Source: AP-15 sp035570935
GTDB lineage: Bacteria; Pseudomonadota; Alphaproteobacteria; ATCC43930; CGMCC-115725
Direction of reading: 5' to 3'
NCBI GenBank assembly: GCA_035570935.1
Contig: DATMKU010000146.1
Location: 1 to 10,750, forward strand
Length of the DNA stretch: 10,750 bases
The position numbers were made by a program, and so were the translations under genes. The notes beneath the pieces are model-generated. The model searched no databases, was not told the DNA's origin, and saw only the letters and a list, made by a program, of their open reading frames with translations. Shown piece by piece: positions 6,224 to 10,750 of the stretch (its first letter is position 1; the number at the start of each line of letters is the position of its first letter).

Positions 6224-7009
6224 CTAGCCCAGCGTGACCGCCTTGGCGGCGTCGGGATGGCGCCCCGCGCGTTGCGGCAGCACCAGCAGGCAGGCGAGGA
6301 TGAATGCCGCGATCACCGCCGAGGCGAGCGGCCGGCTAAGCGCAAACCCGCCGTTGCTGACGGGCTTGTCGAGAAGGTCGCCGACCGTGGCGCCGAGCGG
6401 CCGGGTAAGGATGAAGGCCACCCAAAACAGCAGCACGCGTGACGTGTTGGTGCGGAAGTATAGTGCTGCTACCACCGCGAGCCCGACGGCGAAGACAAGA
6501 GCGCCGCCTTCGTAGCCGAGCCCCCCGGTGTCGGCCATCCAATCGCCGAGGGCGGTGCCAAGCGTCTGCGAAAAGGTGATCGCGGCCCAGTAGAACGCCT
6601 CCACCTTTGGCGTGCTGACGGTGTTGACCGAGATCGTGCCCTGCGACCAATACCACAGGCCGAGCACCGTGATCAGGCAGCCAAACAGCAATGCCGATCC
6701 GCCGCTGTAGCCGATGCCGAGCGACCGGTCGGCGAAATCGGCCATCGTGGTGCCGAAGGTAGTGGAGGCGACGATCGTCGCCCAATAGAGGAAGGGGTAG
6801 AATTTCTTCGCGCGAATTTGCGCGGCGACCAGCACCACAAGCACGCCCAGAAAAAGCGCGGTGCCGGCAAGGTAGCCCCAGTTCAGCGTCATCGTGACGG
6901 TGTCGCCGCCGGTCTCGCCGAGCGTCGTCGCGGCGATCTTGATGACCCAGAAGACCAGCGTGACTTCGGGAACCTTGCTCAGGGCTTCCTGCTTCAAGAC
7001 ACGGTTCAT
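6224..7009 (-). CDS. Four-repeat membrane protein, DUF347/COG4705 type
   Basis: A 261-residue polytopic membrane protein of unknown function. It contains four copies of a unit starting with aromatic-Trp and ending in a Gly/Ala-Asp motif: W21 to D36 (KIAATTLGETGGD), W76 to D91 (IVASTTFGTTMAD), W141 to D156 (ITFSQTLGTALGD) and W196 to D211 (FILTRPLGATVGD). Trp and Asp spacings are 55, 65 and 55. Each unit has about two membrane segments, as in the DUF347 repeat. Asp residues placed in or next to membrane helices suggest ion or small-solute handling, but that is inference. The ATG overlaps the stop of the upstream 72-residue gene by four bases (ATGA), and GGAG sits six bases before it. It is last in a three-gene membrane cassette. 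Confidence 0.88.
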   Translation of the reverse strand: MNRVLKQEALSKVPEVTLVFWVIKIAATTLGETGGDTVTMTLNWGYLAGTALFLGVLVVLVAAQIRAKKFYPFLYWATIVASTTFGTTMADFADRSLGIGYSGGSALLFGCLITVLGLWYWSQGTISVNTVSTPKVEAFYWAAITFSQTLGTALGDWMADTGGLGYEGGALVFAVGLAVVAALYFRTNTSRVLLFWVAFILTRPLGATVGDLLDKPVSNGGFALSRPLASAVIAAFILACLLVLPQRAGRHPDAAKAVTLG

Positions 7010-7224
7010 CGGCGACTCCGGCTATTTGCTTCGCGGCTGGCCGCCTCGACGAGAATCGCGAGACAGCCGAAAAGGAGAATGCCGCCGCCGACAAACGGCC
7101 CCGCTTGCAATGCACCGACAAGGCCGGCGACGATTGCCACGAGGAAAAGGGTCGCGAGGGCGAGCCTGGCGTCGGCGAGAAACATGCCGAGGAGCTCGTT
7201 CAAAAGATCGCGGATGATGCTCAT
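7006..7224 (-). CDS. Small two-helix membrane protein (72 residues)
   Basis: Unrecognised. The sequence begins MSIIRDLLNELLGMFLADAR, an amphipathic start, followed by two hydrophobic segments: LALATLFLVAIVAGLVGAL (about 21-39) and FVGGGILLFGCLAILVEAA (about 44-62). It ends with a basic tail, SREANSRSRR. ATGA overlaps at both ends (ATG inside the stop of the gene before it, stop inside the ATG of the gene after it) are strong evidence that this short frame is translated. A longer open frame continues upstream to about 8067, but it is only a shadow of the neighbouring gene. Size and position suggest an accessory subunit for the two larger membrane proteins; no function is shown. Confidence 0.8.
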   Translation of the reverse strand: MSIIRDLLNELLGMFLADARLALATLFLVAIVAGLVGALQAGPFVGGGILLFGCLAILVEAASREANSRSRR

Positions 7225-7976
7225 TGAAGCGCCTCCATTGCCGGTCGCCGGAGCATCGAGGCGGTGGCGATGCCCACCGCAAGAAACGCAAGGACGATCG
7301 CTGCCAGCGCGAGATCCTGACCCGGCCAGGCGATGCCGAGCCCCTCGCCGGTCCAGAACACGCCAAAGGCCGACAGCATGACGCCGACACCGAATTTGAG
7401 GGTGTTCTCGGGCACCCTCGCGAGCGGCTTGTGAACCGCGACCCCGACGGCGAGGATGACGAGGCACGCCGCCAGCGCGCCAAAACCGGCGGGCCACAAA
7501 AGGCCGCGGCCGGCGCCGACGGCGATGACGATGAATACGACTTCGAGCCCTTCGAGCAAGACCCCCTTGAATGCGGTCAGGCCGGCTATCCAATCGAGCG
7601 ATTTGTGCGGCCGGTCGGCGACCCCCGCCAATTGGGCCGTCTCGGACGCAAAAATGGCATTCTCGTCGTGCAGCGGGATGATGCCCGCCGATCGAAGAAT
7701 GGCCTTGCGCAGCCATCCCATCCCGAAAAGGAGGAGAAGAACGCCAATGACGAACTGCAGGAGATGAAGCGGCACGCGCTCGAGGAGCGGGCCGAGCACG
7801 ACGATCAGCCCACCTAGGACAGCCAGCGCCGCGGCAGTGCCAAACGCCGCCGGCCGCCAGCCGCGCAATGTTGCGACCGCGAGAACGATGGTGAAGGCCT
7901 CGACGATTTCGACCAGCGAAGCGAGGAAGGCCGCGCCGACGGCGGGTGCCGCCACGCTCCAGGCTACTTGATGCAT
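7221..7976 (-). CDS. Duplicated EXXE-motif membrane protein (COG4280-like)
   Basis: A 251-residue integral membrane protein, probably with about six helices. Two halves are visibly related: LVEIVEAFTIVLAVATLRGW with LERVPLHLLQFVIGV, and LLEGLEVVFIVIAVGAGRG with LARVPENTLKFGVGV. Each half begins with an acidic EXXE motif inside a helix (E23/E26 and E142/E145, 119 residues apart). Such paired acidic motifs recall the GDT1/TMEM165 cation exchangers and the FTR1 iron permease, so cation transport is plausible but unproven. I match it from memory to the uncharacterised group COG4280. The ATG at 7976 has a good site (AAGAGGGA) upstream; 73 more in-frame codons before it are not membrane-like and run into the divergent gene. 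It is first in the cassette. Confidence 0.82.
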   Translation of the reverse strand: MHQVAWSVAAPAVGAAFLASLVEIVEAFTIVLAVATLRGWRPAAFGTAAALAVLGGLIVVLGPLLERVPLHLLQFVIGVLLLLFGMGWLRKAILRSAGIIPLHDENAIFASETAQLAGVADRPHKSLDWIAGLTAFKGVLLEGLEVVFIVIAVGAGRGLLWPAGFGALAACLVILAVGVAVHKPLARVPENTLKFGVGVMLSAFGVFWTGEGLGIAWPGQDLALAAIVLAFLAVGIATASMLRRPAMEALQ

Positions 7977-8049
7977 ATGGTGTCCCTCTTGAGTATTGTA
8001 GCAAACACGACCATATGGCGCGATTATGGTAATGGATACGACATATGTC
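7974..8049. promoter_or_regulatory. Divergent promoter region with three CATATG sites
   Basis: The short gap between the membrane cassette and rpiR has CATATG at 7974-7979, 8012-8017 and 8042-8047. The second lies in the palindrome CCATATGG (8011-8018) and the third in GACATATGTC (8040-8049). A minus-strand TACAAT at 8000-7995 could be the -10 for the cassette, which would put CCATATGG in its -35/-10 spacer. The third site lies just before the rpiR ribosome site. Operator function for RpiR is inferred. Confidence 0.45.
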
Positions 8050-8065
8050 AATAGGAAGCGATACC

Positions 8066-8947
8066 ATGCCGGCGGCGCCGAGCTTCGAGGAGAGAATTGC
8101 CGACCGGTTCGGCCGGATGAGCCCAGCCGAGCAACGCGTCGCGCGGTACTTTCAGGACAATCGCGCGGAGGTCCTGATCGCGTCGGCGGCGGCATTGGCG
8201 GCGAAGGCGCGGACCAGCGACGCCACGGTCGTGCGCGCCACCAAGGCGCTCGGCTTCGCGGGTCTCGAGGATCTGCGGCGGTCGCTTGCCGACGAGCTGC
8301 GCCTTTCGCTCTCGCCGGCCGAGCGCTTGACGCGAACCCTGGGCGAGGTCGGGGGCAGCCCCGCCGCCGCCTTCGCGGTGACGCTCGACATTCATTCGCG
8401 GTCGCTCGAAACCCTCCGCCGCTCGGTCAGCCTCGAGCAATTTGAAACCGCGGTCGATGGGATTGCCGGCGCGCGGCGGGTTGTCGTCTTCGGTCTCGGA
8501 CCCTCGGCCGCGATCGCCAACTATTTGGTCACGCAACTGATCCGTTTTGGTCTCGACGCCGCGAGCCTGACGAATACGGGCCTTCTGTTCGCCGACGATT
8601 TGCGCAAGCTGCGCGAGGGCGACCTCGTCATCATGCTGGCCTATGGCCGGGTCTACGCCGAGCTCGCCGCTCTGTTGGACGACATCGGCCGGCGCGCGCT
8701 GCGCTCATTTCTCGTGACGGACACGCTTGCCGCCACCCTGCGACACCGGGTCGATCTGGTTCTCTCCGTGCCGCGCGGGCACGCCGAGATGCTGAGCATG
8801 CACACCGCCACACTCGGTTTTATCGAAGCGCTGCTCGTCGGCGTGGCGGCGAAAAAGCCGGACGAAACCCTCGCCAGCCTCAAGGCCCTCAACCAAGCCC
8901 GGCAAAAGCTTGCCGGACAGCCGATGAACCTGCGCCTGTCCAAGTAG
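8066..8947 (+). CDS. MurR/RpiR-family transcriptional regulator (HTH + SIS)
   Basis: A DNA-binding regulator of 293 residues from the ATG at 8066, which has AGGAAG seven bases upstream; the ATG at 8045 is in frame but has no ribosome site. Residues about 6-80 are the RpiR helix-turn-helix domain: RMSPAEQRVARYFQDN, then TSDATVVRATKALGFAGLEDL. A SIS sugar-phosphate-binding domain covers about 125-260 with RRVVVFGLGPSAAIANYL. The usual Ser/Thr-rich phosphate loop (SxSG type) reads LAYGRVYAEL (191-200), so the ligand may differ from a classical sugar phosphate. It is divergent from the three-gene membrane cassette, which it probably controls together with its own expression. No sugar-catabolic gene lies beside it. 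Confidence 0.93.
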   Translation: MPAAPSFEERIADRFGRMSPAEQRVARYFQDNRAEVLIASAAALAAKARTSDATVVRATKALGFAGLEDLRRSLADELRLSLSPAERLTRTLGEVGGSPAAAFAVTLDIHSRSLETLRRSVSLEQFETAVDGIAGARRVVVFGLGPSAAIANYLVTQLIRFGLDAASLTNTGLLFADDLRKLREGDLVIMLAYGRVYAELAALLDDIGRRALRSFLVTDTLAATLRHRVDLVLSVPRGHAEMLSMHTATLGFIEALLVGVAAKKPDETLASLKALNQARQKLAGQPMNLRLSK

Positions 8948-9071
8948 GCGATTGTTTTAATAGGGTCGATCGCCGCTGTGGACCCAAACGGATGCCGCGC
9001 CTGAACAGGCAGTGCGCGTGCAGGGGCAATGACGCGCAGCCGTCTTCCTCGCTCGGCCGCGATGGCGGCGC

Positions 9072-9087
9072 GGCGACCGCGGTCGCC
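9072..9087 (+). terminator. Palindrome between rpiR and glsB, possible terminator
   Basis: GGCGACCGCGGTCGCC is a perfect 16-base palindrome that can fold as six pairs around CGCG. On the plus strand CATCCCCCTTTTCT follows, a pyrimidine-rich tract with four T. It lies 124 bases after rpiR and between convergent genes. It could equally be a protein-binding palindrome. Confidence 0.4.
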
Positions 9088-9095
9088 CATCCCCC

Positions 9096-9125
9096 TTTTC
9101 TCAAGCGGCCTTTTCTCAAGCGGCC
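9096..9125. repeat. Perfect 15-base tandem duplication at the glsB stop
   Basis: TTTTCTCAAGCGGCC occurs twice back to back (9096-9110 and 9111-9125). Read on the minus strand the first copy met encodes the last residues and TGA of glsB, and the second repeats the same bases just after the stop. This looks like a recent slippage duplication that left the protein end intact. Confidence 0.9.
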
Positions 9126-9373
9126 TTGCGACCAAACACTGCGTGGTAGATTACCAGCACGACGATCGCTCCGATTATTGCGACGACCATGCTGTAGAGA
9201 TTGAAACCGGTGACCCCACCCGCGCCGAAGAGGCTGAAGATAAAGCCCCCGACGATGGCCCCAACAATGCCGAGTACAATGTCGAGGAAAAAGCCCTCGC
9301 CGGATTTGTTGACGATCTTGCTGGCGATGAACCCCGCGATCAGACCCAAGATAATCCATGCGATTATCGACAT
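9116..9373 (-). CDS. GlsB/YeaQ/YmgE-family stress membrane protein
   Basis: An 85-residue, glycine-rich inner-membrane protein of the transglycosylase-associated family, a name that does not imply enzymatic activity. Three hydrophobic segments are visible: IIAWIILGLIAGFIASKIV (3-21), DIVLGIVGAIVGGFIFSLFG (31-50) and YSMVVAIIGAIVVLVIYHAV (60-79). KSGEGFFLDIVLGIVGA is the typical family loop and second helix. Homologues in enterobacteria are raised by general stress or acid, but their biochemical role is unknown. The ATG at 9373 is preferred over a GTG one codon earlier because AGAGG lies six bases before it. A 15-base tandem repeat covers its stop codon. It stands alone, following the lyase-like gene on the same strand across a hairpin. 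Confidence 0.93.
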   Translation of the reverse strand: MSIIAWIILGLIAGFIASKIVNKSGEGFFLDIVLGIVGAIVGGFIFSLFGAGGVTGFNLYSMVVAIIGAIVVLVIYHAVFGRKAA

Positions 9374-9444
9374 CACGCACCTCTTTTGTTCGGAGACGTG
9401 CCCAGGTCAACGCACATTACATTCGCCCCAAGGGTTGAGGGAAG

Positions 9445-9488
9445 GCCCGCTCGCGGGGCGAAGGAAAAGATCAGATATGCGAGCGGGC
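9445..9488 (-). terminator. Hairpin after the amidating-lyase-like gene
   Basis: GCCCGCTCGC (9445-9454) and GCGAGCGGGC (9479-9488) are perfect ten-base inverted arms around a 24-base loop. In the minus-strand transcript the stem begins 22 bases after the stop of the NHL gene. Only a short CTTCCCTC tract follows, so termination would be weak or factor-assisted. It separates that gene from glsB. Confidence 0.5.
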
Positions 9489-9510
9489 GTCGGAGAACGT
9501 GACGTTGGGG

Positions 9511-10482
9511 TCAGTCGACTTTGGCGAGCTTTTGCATGGCGCGCAGGCCGGGCGGGATCGGTTCGCCCTTGGCGCGCACCCGGCGGCCCCAATTGGTGAA
9601 CGACACCTCGCCGACATAAATGTCGCCGCGGCTGTCGACGGCGAGCCCGTGCGGCGAGATGAACTGGCCCGAATCGAGCCCGGCATGGGCATGGCCGAGC
9701 CGCGCCAGGAGTTCGCCCTTGTGGGTGTAGATGCTGACCCGCGGCCCGCAATTCGGCAGATCGATGTTGACCGCCATATCGGGGCCGATCTCGCCGACAA
9801 AAAAGCGCGGCGTCCTGGTGCCGGTCTCCATGTAGAGGCCGGACGGGCGGTGCATGTTGTTCCACTGGGTCTCGTATTTGCCGTTGCCGTCGAACACCTG
9901 GACGCGGTGGTTCTCGCGATCGGCGACATAGACCCAGCCATCGGGGTCGCAGCAGATGTTGTGGGCAATGTTGAACTGGCCGGGATCGGTGCCGGGCTCG
10001 CCCCACGACATCAGCAATTTGCCGTCGGGCGAATATTTGTGGACGCGCGAATTGCCGTAGCCGTCGGAGACATAGATGTCGCCCCGCGGCGACAATGCCG
10101 TATGGGTGCAGCGGTGGAACGGCTCGCCGCTCATATAGGGGGCGGGCTTGCCGGCGATGCCGAGGGTCAACAGCACCTTGCCCTCGAGGGTGCATTTGCG
10201 CACCGTGTGGTCGCCGTCATCGGTCAGAAAGACGGTTCCGTCCGGCGCCATGTGGACGCCGTGCGGGCGATGAAAGAGGCCTTCGCCCCACGACCGCAGG
10301 AAGTTGCCGTTGCGATCGAAGACGATCATCGGGTGGGCGCCGCGGCTGAAGGCGTAGACATTGTCGTGGGCGTCGACCCCGACCGCGGCGACGTCGGCGT
10401 CCCATTTCCATCCGTCGGGTAATTTCGCCCAATCGTCGACGACTTGATACCGGTAGCCGTCTGTTCCGAGCATGACCGCCAT
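9511..10482 (-). CDS. NHL-propeller protein, peptidyl-alpha-hydroxyglycine alpha-amidating lyase-like
   Basis: A 323-residue six-bladed beta-propeller built of NHL repeats. It resembles the PAL half of animal peptide-amidating enzyme, which splits peptidyl-alpha-hydroxyglycine into peptide amide and glyoxylate. Key PAL features, compared with the rat enzyme from memory, are kept: AFSRGAH with R47 (Arg533), VSDGYGNSRV with Y142 (Tyr654), and VADRENHRVQVF. Histidines sit at the zinc positions: H74 in RPHGV, H174 in NIAHN and H278 in SPHGL. One PAL disulfide cysteine, next to the tyrosine, is glycine (G143). No signal peptide is seen, so it should be cytoplasmic. Start ATG 10482 has GGAGGAG upstream. 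The neighbour upstream is an MFS transporter. Actual activity and substrate are unknown. Confidence 0.85.
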   Translation of the reverse strand: MAVMLGTDGYRYQVVDDWAKLPDGWKWDADVAAVGVDAHDNVYAFSRGAHPMIVFDRNGNFLRSWGEGLFHRPHGVHMAPDGTVFLTDDGDHTVRKCTLEGKVLLTLGIAGKPAPYMSGEPFHRCTHTALSPRGDIYVSDGYGNSRVHKYSPDGKLLMSWGEPGTDPGQFNIAHNICCDPDGWVYVADRENHRVQVFDGNGKYETQWNNMHRPSGLYMETGTRTPRFFVGEIGPDMAVNIDLPNCGPRVSIYTHKGELLARLGHAHAGLDSGQFISPHGLAVDSRGDIYVGEVSFTNWGRRVRAKGEPIPPGLRAMQKLAKVD

Positions 10483-10513
10483 TCGCGCTCTCCTCCGCCA
10501 AGGATTTGCGGCG

Positions 10514-10541
10514 ATTATAGGCCAATATGGCCCCGCCTCAA
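10514..10541 (-). promoter_or_regulatory. Probable sigma-70 promoter of the lyase-like gene
   Basis: On the minus strand TTGAGG (10541-10536), a 16-base spacer and a perfect TATAAT (10519-10514) lie about 30 bases before the ATG. The -35 overlaps the TGA of the MFS gene. A near-symmetric GGCCATATTGGCC lies in the spacer. This would allow expression independent of the transporter gene. Confidence 0.45.
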
Positions 10542-10750
10542 CGCGCCGCCGGCGCTGCCGGGCGCAGCGGGCTCAACCGCGCCGGAAAACTCAGCGCGGC
10601 GAGAAAGGTCAGTGCCGCGAGCAGGGTCGCGACCAGATAAACCTCGTGCAGCGAGGCGGCGACGGCCGCGGTCAGCCGGGCGATTTCAGCGGCGCCAAGC
10701 CCCTGGCGCAGCGCCGGCTCGAGCAGCCGGTTGACCGCGTCGGCGGCTTC
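10538..10750 (-). CDS. MFS transporter, C-terminal 70 residues (cut by the window edge)
   Basis: The frame enters at the window end and stops with TGA at 10540-10538. The visible part reads AADAVNRLLEPALRQGLGA, then LTAAVAASLHEVYLVATLLA and ALTFLAALSFPARLSPLRP. The pattern of an amphipathic stretch, Ala-x-Leu-His-x-Val-(Tyr/Phe)-Leu, a last hydrophobic helix and a short basic tail is typical of the end of DHA2/EmrB-type drug:proton antiporters. The coding frame is well supported, but the family call rests on a short, low-complexity segment. The lyase-like gene starts 55 bases downstream on the same strand, so the two may be partly cotranscribed. Confidence 0.6.
   Translation of the reverse strand, partial: EAADAVNRLLEPALRQGLGAAEIARLTAAVAASLHEVYLVATLLAALTFLAALSFPARLSPLRPAAPAAR

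Noticed and set aside
7225..8067. Upstream extension of the 72-residue membrane protein frame
   Set aside because: The extension is Arg/His-rich and overlaps the EXXE membrane gene in another frame. Only the last 72 codons, starting at the ATGA overlap, look like protein.
9499..10422. Long plus-strand open frame (307 codons) opposite the amidating-lyase-like gene
   Set aside because: Its translation is low-complexity and matches no family, while the minus strand encodes a clear NHL propeller. Long antisense frames are common at this GC content.

Overview
The window is GC-rich chromosomal DNA from an alphaproteobacterium, most likely of the Hyphomicrobiales (Rhizobiales) or a close relative. 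The main grounds are an adjacent divK-pleD pair, a DinB polymerase with the N-terminal four-cysteine extension common in that group, a GcvA-type LysR gene divergent from a DUF1127 gene, and an RpiR-type regulator. The species cannot be named. I see no rRNA, tRNA, insertion sequence, phage gene or CRISPR array. Genes are densely packed and gene-free gaps are all under 200 bases.

Layout. (1) Positions 1-1184, minus strand: a ROK-family fructokinase (mak-like) whose stop overlaps the GTG start of a truncated dinB (DNA polymerase IV). (2) 1354-3220, plus strand: divK and pleD, the response-regulator pair for cell-cycle, polarity and c-di-GMP signalling, followed by a 92-residue membrane protein (3363-3641). 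(3) 3688-6113: a GcvA-type LysR regulator divergent from a plus-strand run of a DUF1127 protein, an unrecognised 85-residue protein and a CmcJ/NvfI-family oxidoreductase. The divergent promoter region carries two near-identical 11-base repeats exactly 21 bases apart. (4) 6224-8947: three minus-strand membrane-protein genes linked by two ATGA stop/start overlaps (an EXXE-motif protein with an internal duplication, a 72-residue two-helix protein and a four-repeat DUF347-type protein), divergent from an RpiR/SIS regulator. (5) 9116-10750, minus strand: a GlsB/YeaQ-type small stress membrane protein, an NHL-propeller protein that keeps the residues of peptidyl-alpha-hydroxyglycine alpha-amidating lyase, and the C-terminal end of an MFS transporter.

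How the genes may work together. The divK-pleD pair is a standard signalling unit. Regions 3 and 4 have the same design: a regulator divergent from a small operon, with symmetric or repeated DNA between them. The least explained part is the three-gene membrane cassette under the RpiR-type regulator. Its gene overlaps imply coordinated synthesis, its proteins carry acidic residues in membrane segments, and no function is known for the set. The other candidates for new biology are the amidating-lyase-like protein without a visible hydroxylating partner, and the DUF1127/85-residue/CmcJ run. All functional links between neighbours are inferred from gene order and spacing.
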